The position numbers and the translations under genes are program-made. A stretch of 64,000 nucleotides of DNA from Tuctoria greenei. Its lineage: Eukaryota; Streptophyta; Magnoliopsida; Poales; Poaceae. The notes under the pieces were generated by a model. That model was not told the origin of the DNA and made no database searches. It worked only from the letters and a program-made list of their open reading frames with translations. Positions 32,683 to 44,519 of the stretch are shown one piece after another (the first letter of the stretch is position 1; every line of letters starts with the position of its first letter). Where the stretch lies: contig JAYESD010000005.1 of the NCBI GenBank assembly GCA_036927565.1, forward strand, positions 10,446,565-10,510,564. The letters run 5' to 3'.

Positions 32683-34562
32683 ATCCGGACCAAATACTTG
32701 AGTTTCTCCTGCCTCATTCCAAACAAAGGTGTCCTACACTTCCTCCCATAAAGCGCTTCATATGGTGACATTTTCAAGCTTGCTTGGTAACTATTGTTGT
32801 ATGAAAATTCCGTGTATGGCAAGCTTTTGTCCCAACTTTTTCCATGCTTCAAGGCACAAGCTCGTAACATGTCCTCCAAAATTTGATTGGTCCTCTCGGC
32901 TTGTCCATCCATTTGAGGGTGATATGCCGAACTGAAATTCAATCTTGTTCCCAAAGCTTCATGCAATTTTTGCCAAAACCTGGAAGTAAATTGAGAACCT
33001 CTATCCGAGACTATCTTCTTCGGTACTCCGTGTCGACACACAATATGCTCCATGTATATTTCGGCCAATTGTGCAGCTGTATATTTGGTCTTCACAGGGA
33101 CAAAATGAGCAGACTTGGTTAAGCGATCCACAATTACCCAAATTGAGTCATACCCGAACTGGGTACGCGGTAAACCAACTATGAAGTCCATACCGATCTC
33201 TTGCCACTTCCATTCCGGGATCTTCAATGGTTGCAATAATCCAGCTGGCCTTTGATGTTCCGCCTTGACTCGTTGGCACACATCACACAATGCTACATAT
33301 TCAGCTATGTCCTTTTTCATGCTATCCCACCAATAGCAAGTCTTCAAGTCTTTGTACATCTTTGTACAACCAGGGTGAATCGAGTACGGTGAGTCATGTG
33401 CCTCCTTTAATATTGTCTCCCGAATATGCTTTACAATAGGCACAACAATTCTTTTCCCAAGCCATAAGGTACCATGTTCATCCTCATCAAATCTGAATTC
33501 TCTCCCTTCTTTGGTCCTTCCCTTGATCTCCTCATCTGTGGTTTGTGCTTCTCGAATTTCTTGCTCCAATGTTGGGTTTAACTCCATCATCTCCCTCTCA
33601 TTTACAAACCCGAGGTTCAACCGTTCAAACTCCTTACATAACTCGGATGGTAATTCTCGAACTGTGAGTTGATGACTTACTCCCTTTCTACTCAAAGCAT
33701 CGGCCACTACATTGACTTTTCCCGGATGATAGTTGATCCCCAAATCATAATCTTTGATGAGCTCCAACCATCTATGTTGCCTCAAATTCAGATCTGTTTG
33801 TGTGAAAATATACTTAAGACTCTTATGATCCGTATAAATTTCACACCTATGTCCAAGGATGTAGTGTCTCCAAATTTTCAATGCATGTACCATGTCTGCA
33901 AGTTCCAAATCATGCGTTGGGTAATTCTGCTCATGTTTCTTCAATTGTCTCGACGCATATGCAACCACTTGAACTTCTTGCATAAGCACGCATCCAAGTC
34001 CTTGTCTTGATGCATCGCAATAAATATCAAAACTCTTGCTCACATCCGGCAGTACAAAAACTGGGGCTGTTGTCAACCTTTTCTTCAACTCCCCAAAACT
34101 ATTTTGACAAGCTTGAGTCCATTGGAAAGCCTTTCCCTTAATTAGAAACTCCGTCATAGGCTTGGCTATCTTGGAAAAGTCCTTGATGAATCTACGGTAA
34201 TATCCAGCCATCCCAAGGAAACTCCTTATTTCCTTGACATTTTGCGGCAGTTCCCATTTCAACACGTCTCTCACTTTTCCGGGGTCAACCGATACTCCTC
34301 CTCCTGAGATTATACGACCTAAAAACAACACCTCTCTCAACCAAGACTGACACTTGTTGAACTTGGCATACAATTGATGCTCCCTCAATTTCTGCAACGT
34401 AAGCCTCAAGTGTTCCTCATGTTCCTTCTCATCCTTCGAGTAGATCATAATGTCATCAATAAACACCACAACAAACTTATCCAAGTACTCCATGAAGACC
34501 TTATTCATGAGTACATAAAGTAGGCAGGCGCATTGGTCAATCCAAAGGACATTACAGTGCAC
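32649..34562 (-). pseudogene. Gypsy-3 pol: RT, RNase H and integrase
   Basis: A 637-codon open frame. It holds the RT catalytic box FIDDIMIYSKDEKEHEEH, the connection VLFLGRIISGGG, RNase H (YCDASRQGLGCVLM, EIYTDHKSLKYI, VVADALSRKG), the integrase zinc finger (HDSPYSIHPGC, CDVCQRVKAEH) and the integrase core triad D in GMDFIVGLP, D in VSDRGSQF and E in DGQAERTNQ. The apparent start is not real: a 1-bp deletion near 34635 moved the frame out of the RT fingers encoded upstream. A second frameshift near 32690 separates the C-terminus. Confidence 0.92.
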
Positions 34563-34620
34563 TCATAAGATCCATACCACGTCCTAAAAGTTGTCTTGGG
34601 TATGTCCGATGGTCTAATCT

Positions 34621-35910
34621 TCATTTGAAAGTATCCGACCTCAAGTCAATCTTAGAGAAGACACATGCACCCTTCATTTGATCAAACAAGTCTTCTATCC
34701 GTGGCAAGGTGTACTTGTTCTTGATGGTCACCTCATTGAGAGCTCGGTAATCCACACACATCCTTTGGGTTTCATCCTTCTTGTCCACAAACAACACGGG
34801 CGCTCCCCAAGGTGAAGAACTAGGGCGAATAAAACCCCTCTCTAGTTGCTCTTGAATCTGCTTCTTTAGCCCCGCTAATTCCATAGGAGGCATCCTATAC
34901 GGCCTCTTAGCTATAGGTGCAGTTCCAGGTATTACATCAATAACAAACTCAATGTCTTGATCATGTGGCATACCTGACAACTCATCTGGAAAAACATTCA
35001 AAAATTCACACACCACCGGAATCTCCTCAATTGCAGTACCATCCATGTGACTCGGCTCCAATTGCTTTGGTGCATGTTGAGATGCTTCAAATTCTACGGT
35101 GATCCCTTCTTCATTGGTCAACTTCACCGTGTTCGTGGCACACTCAATAACTCCATTGTGTTTCCTCAACCATTCCATACCAAGTATAATGTCCAATCCT
35201 TGAGAATAAAAAACAATGAGGTTGGCGGAGAAGTCTACCCCCCTTATTCTAAGGCTTACCTTTGGACATACTACATTTGTCCCCATCTCTCCTCTAGGAG
35301 ACTTAACCAATAGAGTAAACTTCATATGAGAGATAGGCAAACTATACTTGGCAACATACTTTGATGCAATGAATGAATGCGATGCTCCATAATCAAACAA
35401 CATAGTCACGGGGTTGGAGTTGGCGAGAAACATACCAATGACCACGTCATCCACTTGTTGAGCAACCTCCGTAGAGACATGGTTCACATTGCCGCGAGCA
35501 AAATTCTGCTGTCCATGGTTCCCTTGTGACTGTCCTCCATTGGGTCTTGGGTTTTGCCTCGGTGCATTACTTCCTTGACCAAGGCCTGACTTAGGACATT
35601 GATGCGCAAAGTGTCCAGCTTCTCCACAAGTATAACACTTCTTAACTCCGACAGAATTATTGGGACGAGCTTGGTTTTGAACATTGGCACCAGGATAGTT
35701 GGCACGAGGTGCATAAGACATTAGAGGCCTAGGTGCTTGCATGACAGGGCACTGCTGCACAATCTGAGTTGGGTGCGGTGCAAATCCAGGGCGTTGAGCA
35801 GGAATAAAAGAGCTATAATATGGCGCATTATGTGGTGCAAGGCGAGGGCGCACATTACTCCCTTGTTGCTGTCCTTGATATGGCGCCTTTCTCTTATTGT
35901 CTTGCTCCAT
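34621..35910 (-). pseudogene. Gypsy-3 gag C-terminus, protease and RT N-terminus
   Basis: Continues the gag frame after a TAG at 35922-35920. It contains the CCHC knuckle CYTCGEAGHFAHQC, the protease box LFDYGASHSFI (DSG changed to DYG, so the active site is damaged) and the RT fingers VDYRALNEVTIKNKY and KIDLRS. The frame ends at 34621 because of the 1-bp deletion. In gypsy-2 the same site reads LRSGYFQMKI. Confidence 0.9.
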
Positions 35911-35919
35911 GTCACGAAT

Positions 35920-36663
35920 CTAATTTTGCACCACAATTGCTTTGTCCACAAGCTTCTGGAAGTTGGCATAATCGCAGTTGAGCAATTGCACTTGGATCTC
36001 ATTGTTCAATCCCCTCATGAACAAGTATTGCTTCCAGCTGTCCCGACTCACATCCTCAGGCGCATACCTTGAGAGTTGAGTGACTTTATTGAGATATTCA
36101 CTCACGCTTGATCTTCCTTGCCTTAAGTTCTCAAATTCTTGCCTCTTCAAAATCATAACACCTTCCGGCACATAATGAGAACGGAAACTCACCTTGAATT
36201 CCGCCCAGGTAATTCTCTCTTGGTTCTCATGAGCATTGCAATATGAATCCCACCAATCCGCAACTGCTCCAACTAGTTGATGGGAAGCGAAAAGCACCTT
36301 CTCCCGGTCACTGCATTGGACAATAGCAAGTTTCTTCTCCACGGACTTGAGCCAATCATCGACATCCATAGGGTCAGCAGGTTGAGTAAAGGTCGATGGC
36401 CTAGTCCTCATAAACTCTCCCAACCGGTTATGAGGAGGCGGGGGTGGCGGTGGAGGCACATGGGGCTGATTGTTGATGTTGCCAGCTTGCAGTTGTCCCA
36501 AAGTTTGTATCATGGTCTGCATGAGCTGGTTCTGCATAGCCAATAGCTGCTCAATATTGATAGCTCTATGAGCAGGTCCTTGTCCATCATTGTTCTGAGG
36601 TACTCCATGGTTCTCCTCCTCATCATTGCCATCCCTCTGGTAAGAATTAGAAAACGTCCCCAA
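35920..36663 (-). pseudogene. Gypsy-3 gag, N-terminal 247 codons
   Basis: Starts MGTFSNSYQRDGNDEEENHG and runs through the capsid core (DPMDVDDWLKSVEKKLAIVQ, VADWWDSYCNAHENQ, RQGRSSVSEYLNKV) to VDKAIVVQN. A TAG then replaces a sense codon; the rest is in frame. The Gln at IVQCSD is the codon that became TAG (9901) in gypsy-2. Confidence 0.9.
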
Positions 36664-36872
36664 CTATATGCATCAAGAGATATGAAACTAGACAACTAAC
36701 TAGCCTACGCGGACATAGTAATGCTAAAGCATCCCAAAATCCTCTATTAAGGACACAAGCAAACAGTATATATAGCAAACAGCAAGCCAATAAAATCAAA
36801 TCGATTCCTGAGTGCTCCTATGTGCTCTAAAGTGTCCATTCTATCTAGGCTGCGTCCTACGGTCAACCTATG

Positions 36873-36884
36873 GCTCTGATACGA
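36873..36884 (-). other. Primer binding site of gypsy-3, one base changed
   Basis: Reads TCGTATCAGAGC on the minus strand, against TGGTATCAGAGC in gypsy-2. The mismatch probably arose after insertion. Confidence 0.8.
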
Positions 36885-39072
36885 ATCTGTGATGCCCGGT
36901 TCCGAAAATGAACCAAGTGAACGCATATGTGTGCCCAGGACGTTCAACACACATACACGAGTGCATCACAAAAGAGTATACAGAAAATTACCACAGGACA
37001 AGATTAATTATAAAATTTTATTGCACAAACCATATTATCCTTGAATACAAACTCTAATAAATATTAATGACAAGTTCAACTAATGCAGCGGAAATAAACT
37101 AAATAAGCAATCTAAACAGCTAGGCAGCATAAGCGATAGGGTATAGCGCAGCTCCAATCCACACCACAGGCAAAGCTGACGGTAGACACGACCTAGAACT
37201 CCGCATTATCACCATTAAACTCCCAATCCTGACCTGCAATTGTTGGGGGGGGGATTGCAAGAGTGAGTACATGTCGTACTCAGCAAGTGTGGAAAGTATT
37301 ACATGTGGCTGATTCAAATGACGAATATAATAATGGTTGAGTGCTGAAAAGTACATTAAAACATTTGAAAAGCAATATACATCATGTATGTGAAATAAAT
37401 CCATCATAAGCCATATAGTAATCATAATACTAGTCCATATTCCATATCCATCATCCATATACCAATATCCATATTCAATACCAGAATTCAAATCATAACC
37501 ATCCATGACCATAATTCCAACCATAACCATACCAAATATCATCCCAATACCGAGTATCCCCTAATCATGGAAGTTGTCCAGATGCTCATAACCGGGAGCA
37601 CGGCTATCATGATATTTTTGTTAGACTCTGCAGAGTTTGTACCACTTTACCCACGTGTTTGTGATTTCATCACCCGTCGGCGACTAAAGAACCTCCCTTA
37701 TGCCAATTACACTTCCTTTGGTGTATGGCCAAGAGATCACAAAATAGCCTTTACAAAGGGATTACTAGCCTATTTAGACCCCACTGAGGTTTCACCGGTG
37801 GCGATGTCTCCCACAGAGCACATCTTCAACCAAGGGCCCCCTCTTGAGCCATTCGGATCCCAGGATAGTCCCGCTAATCATCAACAAACCCAATCCAACT
37901 ACCACTTCCCCAAGCATCCATAATGGTCCAAATAGCACTGGCAAAGCCCTAATTAATCAGCTATGCCACACTCATACTTGGCCTCGTGGTGGCACTGTAG
38001 TCCTGGCCTATTCTCGCATGAACCGATCCTTAGATCTAAAGCAAGCAAACCACCATACATCCAACCCATCCACATACCAGGCTTGCTTAGATCACCCATT
38101 ACCATGTCATATTAACCAGTTCATGTTAACCAAAATATCGTTAATGCATAATTGAATGTGTAGTGTTGTTTTCCCATGCCAATTAATTAAGCGAAGCAAA
38201 AAGGTAAAAAGCCCTTCCCGACTCTCTACCATAAATTCCAGGCGACAAGGGTGGTCAAACAACGCAAGTAAACATCCTACCATAGGATTCCCATCAAATT
38301 GACACAAGCATGCAGTTTTGCAAACAAAACATTTATTTTAAAAATAGGATCAATATGCTTCAAGGACACTTGCCTTGCTCTTGCGGTTGATTAGGATTAA
38401 AGCCTTCAAACTCTTGGTGCTGTAGATCCTCTGCGGCACTCTCTAGCGCAAATCCGTCTAATCCACACAATAAACATACAAGACAAGAAACACAATCAAA
38501 GAGTGCACAACTATTACTCAATATGACATGACATGCATGATTGATGCAAATGCAAGGTAGAACTTGTCACTAGATTGCTTTTAATGATCACTAACTAGTT
38601 CTAATAGCTTTTAACAAGTGTATATAGGTTTGTAGTTTATTAGATCAAATTTGAGAATCAATTCAACACAATTTAGTCAGCAAAATCGGACTAGTCTGCA
38701 GAAGGCCGGACTAGTCTGCACTTCGCAGAACTAGCGAACTAGGGTTTTCTAGATCGACATAAATTTGGAGATTAGGTGTTGAATTCTCATAAGGAAAAGA
38801 GAATAGAAAGTATACCAGGTGTTTAGAACTCCAATGAATCAAGAAACTTGGAGGTAACACTTGGATCTTGATGATCTAGGGTTTGGGATGAACTGGGAGA
38901 TGAATTCGTGATGAAGAACGAAAGCTTGATGGAGATCTTGATCCTCCTTTGTTTCCTCCTCTCCTTCTTGCTTGGGATCTTCTCCTCCCTCCTTGATGGT
39001 GGCTCTCCACGAACTAGGGTTTGGGTGGGGTGGAAAAGAGGCAAATAGATGTCAAGCCAAGGGGTGGGGTTG

Positions 39073-39080
39073 TTTATATA
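39073..39080 (-). promoter_or_regulatory. Probable TATA box of gypsy-3 5' LTR
   Basis: TATATAAA on the minus strand in the same context as 7087 in gypsy-2. Confidence 0.6.
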
Positions 39081-39245
39081 GAGGTGGAAGCTAGGGTTAG
39101 ATGGATTTCGAGTTTGAGAGGAGTAGAGGCCAGTTTAGAGTCCCACATGGGCTCTAAAAGAGTTAGGCACAATATCCCTAGGCCCACTTAACGTGAAACC
39201 CAAGAAACAAGTCGTAAAACAAAAGATCAACTCGGAGTCGTGAAA

Positions 39246-39585
39246 TATCAGACAAGTCCGAAAAGGACCGGACTAGTACGAAGTTGTCCAGAGAGAAAAT
39301 CGGACAAGTCTGGCCTAAAATCGGACAAGTCCGACTTTAGTCAGAGAGGAAAACGGACAAGTCCGTTGGAACACCGGACTAGTCCGAAAAAGTCCAGGGA
39401 CTTAGCAAAATTTCAAGGATTCTTGGAATATCAGACTAGTCCGCACAAAATCGGACAAGTCCGAAAGTTTCCGGAGGCAAAATTGGACTAGTCCGCAGCA
39501 AAAACGGAGAAGTCCGTTTTTAGTCAGAGAGAAATCTGAGTAGTCCTCAGTGAAATTGGACTAGTCCGCTCTTTCCTGCATTTTA
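39246..39585. repeat. Palindrome array in gypsy-3 5' LTR
   Basis: About twelve copies, mostly alternating ACAAGT and ACTAGT cores. Two more lie near 38685-38720. Confidence 0.87.
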
Positions 39586-39712
39586 AGTGCGGTTTTGCTC
39601 CAAATCAACTTTAAACTTGTTCCTCTTTTTGTGGGTTAATGTTAAACATGTATATGAATATGTGCAAGGCATGATGCATGAAAATGAGGGTGTTACATGA
39701 CATGAGCTTATC

Positions 39713-40080
39713 GGCATCACAAGCGGTTCTTAATTAACAAGCAGCCTGTGAAAACAATGACTTTTCCCAGGCAGTTCTTGAATAAAAACCGCTTGTGATG
39801 ATTGAATCAGTACATACGGTTCTTAAACAATGACCGCCCATGAAAATCATGTATTTACCCAGGCGTTGGTTAATTAAGAACCGCATGTGAAGTTTGTTAC
39901 ATTACAGGCAGGTATTAATTAATAACCGCCTGAGAAGATCATGTATTTACCCAGGCGGTTATTTTTTAAAATCTGCCTGTGATGTTATGTCATCACATGC
40001 GGTTATGATTTCATTATTCATCACAGTTGCATTTTTTACGGACCACCTGTGTTTGAAAAATCGAGGCGCCTGTGAAAATT
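39713..40080. repeat. CACTA-1 right subterminal repeats
   Basis: Many copies of AACCGCCTGTGA and its inverse, matching the left end. They begin directly after the last SNF2 codon. Confidence 0.88.
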
Positions 40081-40095
40081 CTTTTTGTATTAGTG
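40081..40095 (-). repeat. CACTA-1 right terminal inverted repeat
   Basis: CTTTTTGTATTAGTG, the inverse of CACTAATACAAAAAG, followed by GGG. Confidence 0.9.
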
Positions 40096-40918
40096 GGGGC
40101 TGGGCCGACAGTCCACATTTTCCCTTTTCCTTTTAGGGGATTTTTACCAGATTTTAGTAATGGGCCATGGGACACCCGAAACTGATTAGTAAATTTTAGT
40201 GTTTTCCTCAGTTGGGCTGGGCCATATCAGAGCCCTTTTGGGTATTTTAGAAGTGGTTTTTTTTAGCATTTTCTATTTTTTTAGAAAGTAAAAAATGGGC
40301 AATTATTCTATGTGGGATCCACTGATTAAATTAACATGGCTGAGAAAAACAATTTGTTTTTTGTGTGATGTATTGCAATATAATTGTGTAATGCTTTAAT
40401 ATTTTATTGTATATTATTGCTCACTTAGTCATTTCCTGAGTCATTTAATCTAATGATGTTGTAGATCATTTTAATAAATTATTAAAATGCCCATTATTAT
40501 GCTTCCCATGCTAAGTTATGCATGGTGATTTTAAGAAGTAGCCAACGTGAAAATTAAAATTGCTATGTTCTAAGATATATTTTGCATGGTAAAATTTTGC
40601 TAAGTAGCCGACACGAACATCAAAATATTACTATGCTCTAAGTTTCATGGTGAATTGTACTTAAGTAGCCAACGTGAACAACATAATTTGCTATGTTCTA
40701 AGTCACAAAGTCATGGAATTTTGCTGAGTAGCTGACGTGAAAAATAAAATATGCCATGTTCTAAGTTCTTGTGAATGACATGTTTTGTTGAAGTAGCCAA
40801 CATGAAAAGACAAAACACAACATTTCTGCTTGCTTTTAGTATGTTTATTCATTCACTTATGTTTTATTATTCTTTTCAATTTTGATGTTCCTTAGGCTTT
40901 AATCACACACTCAGTCTT
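40096..40918 (+). other. Upstream region of copia-3 (possible LTR end and leader)
   Basis: A/T-rich sequence without a gene. CCATATCAGAGCCC near 40222 resembles a decayed methionine-tRNA primer site, which would make 40096-40224 an LTR remnant. The start of copia-3 could not be fixed. Tandem repeats fill 40520-40815. Confidence 0.4.
40520..40815 (+). repeat. ~64-bp tandem repeat before copia-3 gag
   Basis: Four and a half units carrying AAGTAGCCAACGTGAA and TGCTATGTTCTAAGT, with AGTAGC-like starts near 40537, 40604, 40664, 40726 and 40793. Confidence 0.85.
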
Positions 40919-41884
40919 ATGTCGTCCATTGAGCACCTAAATGGCAACAATTATGGTGCATAGAGAGAGAGCTTAGAAATTACTCTCACTGTATCAGACT
41001 TAGACTTAGCACTAACGACACCTCTTCCTGTAGCTCCTGAGGCTCCTCCTGTGAGAGAACCACAGGAGACTCAGGAGGCTTACACTAAGCGGCTGGACCC
41101 TTATCATAAGGCTCTCTCATCCTACTACGAGGCTCATACTCAGTAGAAGGCATCAAACAGGAAATGTTTTATGATCATTAAGGGCACTATCTCAGAAGAA
41201 ATAGAGGATCCATTCCTGGTTGCGAATTTGCCACAAAATATCTCCAAAAAGTTAAGAATCAGTTCACTGGTTCATCTAAGGCCATTGCGAGTACTCTTAT
41301 CAAGAGGCTCTTCACTGAGAATCTCACTAGAGGTAATGTGACAGATCACATACTTAGGATGACAAGCATGACTACTAAGCTTAAGACAATGTACTTAGGG
41401 GTGAAAGATGAATTCCTCGTGCATCTCATTTTTAACTCACTTCCAAAAGAATTTGTGCCATTTATCATCAACTACAGCTCTATGCCAGAGCAATGGAACT
41501 TAGAAAAATTGATGGCTATGTGTGTCTAAGAAGGGGAAATAATTAAGGCCGCTCGCGCAGTTGACACTATCAACTACGTGAGAGAAAAAGGCAAGAAGAA
41601 CAACTATTCTTCAAAGTCATATCTTAGCATCCTGTGAAGGACAAGGGCAAAGCTAAGGTCTCACATGATCACTCTAGCAAGAGTGAGAAAGTGGACAAGG
41701 ATAGCTGTTTCTCCTGTAAAGGGAAGGGACATTTTTAAAAGGATTGCATTAGCTTTCTAAAATGGTGCAATAAGAGAGTTATGGACTTAGTAACCTCAGT
41801 TGATGAATCCATGTACTTAGACTATTCATCATCTACTTGGTGGATTGACTCAGGTGCCACCGTGCACATTACTCATTCGGTGCA
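40919..41884 (+). pseudogene. Copia-3 gag and protease start
   Basis: From ATG 40919 (MSSIEHLNGNNYGA then TAG where Trp is expected). Later in shifted frames come ISEEIEDPF, HILRMTSMTTKLKTMYLG, LPKEFVPFIINYSSMPEQWN and the zinc knuckle CFSCKGKGHF-stop-KDC near 41715. The protease site WWIDSGATVHI lies at 41840. This is a Ty1/copia gag of a lineage different from SIRE (short gag, no coiled-coil spacer). Many stops. It is interrupted at 41885 by a solo LTR and continues at 44520. Confidence 0.85.
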
Positions 41885-44519
41885 TGTAACACCCTCATTT
41901 TCATGCATCATGCATTGCATAAGTTCATATACATGTTTAACATTAATCCACATAAAAAGGAATGAGTTCAAAATGAATTTAAAGCAAAACCACACTCAAA
42001 AGTTCTGAGAAGTGCAGACTAGTCCGTTTTTGGTGCGGACTAGTCTGATTTCTCTCTGATCTCCCTTAGACATGTCCCTTTTGCTGCGGACTAGTCCGTT
42101 TGTCTCTCTATACAATTTTCGGACTTGTCCGATCCATTGCAGGCTAGTCCGGTATCCCGTTTCCTTGAAATTTCGCCAAGTCCCCAGAATTGTTCGAACT
42201 TGTCCGTTTTCTGTCGGACTTGTCCGTTTTGCTCTCTAACTAAGTTCGGACTTGTCTGATATAGTCCGAACTTGTCCGATTTCTCTCTGTCTAATATCAG
42301 ACTAGTCTGGCCTTGTGCGGACTTGTCTTGTGATCGCGATTCCGAGTTGATCTTTTGTTCCACGATGTGTTTTTGGGTTTTACCTTAAGTGGGCCTAAGG
42401 ACATCGTGTCTAAATCTATTGGAGCCCATGTGGGACCCCAGATCGGCCTCCACCCTCTCTAAAACCGACCTCCATTCAAACCCTGACTCTCCACCCTATA
42501 TAAACAACCCAACACCCTACCCTTTTACCTCTTTGCATCAATTGAAAGACCACAAAACCTAGCTCATGGATAGCCGCCGCCAAGGAGGGAGAAGGAGATC
42601 CCTAGCAAGAAGAAGAAGAGGAGGAAACAAAAGAGAATCAAGTGATCAAGATCTCCATCAAGTTTTTGTTCTTCATCAACAAGTCACTTTCAAGTTTCTT
42701 CATCAACCCTAGATCGTCAAGATCCAAGTATTGCCTCCAAAACCCTTGATTCATTGTAGTTCTAAACACATGGTATACCTTCTACTTCCTCTTTCTCACA
42801 TGAATTCAACCCCGTTTCTCCAAATTCACATTGATCTATATAACCTTAGCTCGCGGGTTCTGCGTAGGGTAGACTAGTCCGGTCCTACACTTATTGATTG
42901 TAATTCTTGTCTTGTATGTTTATTGCACGGTTTAGACGGATTTGCGCTAGAGGGTGCTGCGGAGGACCTACGGCACCAGGAATTTGAAGTTTTTGATCCC
43001 AATTGAGCCCAAGAGTAAGGCAAGTGTCCTTGAACATATTGATCCTATTTTGCCAATAAATGTTTTGTTTTCAAAACTGCATGCTTGTGTCAATTTGATG
43101 AGAATTCCTATGATAGGGAGTTTAGTAGATTTGTTTAACCACCCTTGTCACCTGGAATACATGGTAGAGAGTCGGGGAGAGTTTTTTACCTTTTGCTTCG
43201 CTTAATTAATTGGAATGGGAAAACAACTATACCATTTAATTATGAATTAATGAGGTTATGGTTAATATGAACTGGTTAATATGATATGGTAATGAGTGAT
43301 CTAAGCAAGCATGGTATGTGGATGGGTTGGATGCTATGGTGGTTTCGCTTGCTTTAGATCTAAGGACTGATTCGTGGAGTGACCATCCAGGATTTATAGT
43401 GCCACCACGAGGCCAAGTATGGGTGCGACATAGCTGATTAATTAGGGTATTGCTAGTATTGCGCGGATCATTTGGCGCACCGGGGAAGGGGAGTTGGATT
43501 GGGTTTGGATTTGTGGCGGGACTCCCTGGGATCCGAATGGCACAAGAGGGGGCCCTTGGTTGAAGATGAGCTTAGTTGGAGGCATCGCCACCGGTGAAAC
43601 CTCAGTGGGTCTGTAAATGCTAGTAGTCCATTTGTAAACGCTATTTTGTGATCTCTTGGCCACACACCTAAGGAAGTGTGATACGGCATAATAGAGGTTC
43701 CAAAGTCATCGAAAGGTGATGAAATAACGAACACGTGGGTAAATTAGTACAACCTCTACAGAGTGTCTAAAAAAAACTATCATGACAGCCGTGCTCCCGA
43801 TCATTAGCAACCTGAACCCTCACATGATTAGTGGGAAACTTGGTATTTGGGATGGTTTGGTTATGGTTTGGTATTGGGATGGTTTGGTATTGGTTATGGG
43901 ATGGTATTATGGTTTATGGCGATGGATATGGTTATTGGTAATGAGAAATTCGGTATATGGATGATGGTAGTGAAATATGGACTGGTATTATGATAACTAC
44001 ATGGTTAATGATGGGTTTACTTCACATACATATAATACACTACTTTTCAAGTGTTTTAATGTACTTTTCAGCACTCAGGCGTTATTATACTTGTCATTTG
44101 TATCAGCAACATGTCATACTTTCCCACACTTGCTGTGTACGACATGTACTCACCCTTGCAATTCCCCCACCAACAGTTGCAGGTCAGGATTGGGAGTATC
44201 ACGACGTTAATGAGAAGTCCTAGGTTGTGTGCTGCCGTCAGCTTGACTGTGGTGTTTCTTGGAGCCGTGCTACCCTTATGCTTATTTTGCTTAGTTTGTT
44301 TAATTAGATTATTTCCGCTGCATTAGTTAAAACTTGTCATTAATAATCACTAGAGCTGTATTCGAGGATATTCTGAGTTGTGTAATAAAGGTGGTTAATT
44401 AATCTTGTTCTGTGGTAATTTTCTTTATATCCTTTTGTGAATGCACTCGTGTTTGTGTGTTGAACGTCCTGGGTACACATATGCATTCACTTGGTTCATT
44501 TTCAGAACCGGGTGTCACG
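41885..44519 (+). repeat. Solo LTR of the gypsy-2 family
   Basis: TGTAACACCC...GGGTGTCAC with no internal region; flanks GTGCA and CTGCA are a near-perfect 5-bp target duplication. About 2.63 kb. It is more diverged than the LTRs of gypsy-2 and gypsy-3, with a palindrome array at 42008-42335 and TATATAAA near 42500. Produced by recombination between two LTRs. Confidence 0.9.
42008..42335. repeat. Palindrome array in solo LTR
   Basis: About ten motif copies, several decayed, with TA and TT cores. Confidence 0.83.

Larger units (their letters stand above)
29317..39697 (-). mobile_element. Full-length Tekay-type gypsy element (gypsy-3)
   Basis: Complete element on the minus strand with LTRs at 39697-36888 and 32105-29317, flanked by a perfect 5-bp target duplication TGACA (29312-29316 and 39698-39702). 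Same family as gypsy-2. It bisects the SNF2 fragment of CACTA-1 and so is younger than that capture. Fewer lesions than gypsy-2: one stop and about three frameshifts in Gag-Pol. Confidence 0.96.
36888..39697 (-). repeat. 5' LTR of gypsy-3
   Basis: 2810 bp on the minus strand, from TGTAACACCC at 39697 to GGGCATCACA at 36888. The TATATAAA box is at 39080-39073 and the palindrome array at 39246-39585. Confidence 0.93.
26857..40095. mobile_element. CACTA transposon carrying gene fragments (CACTA-1)
   Basis: It starts CACTACTACAATAAG and ends with the reverse complement CACTAATACAAAAAG, flanked on both sides by GGG, the 3-bp target duplication of CACTA elements. Both ends carry dense subterminal repeats of a CACAGGCGGTT-type motif. 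After removing gypsy-3 it is about 2.85 kb. It lacks any TNP2-type transposase and so is non-autonomous. Cargo: Ulp1-like exons and SNF2 helicase fragments. Confidence 0.93.
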
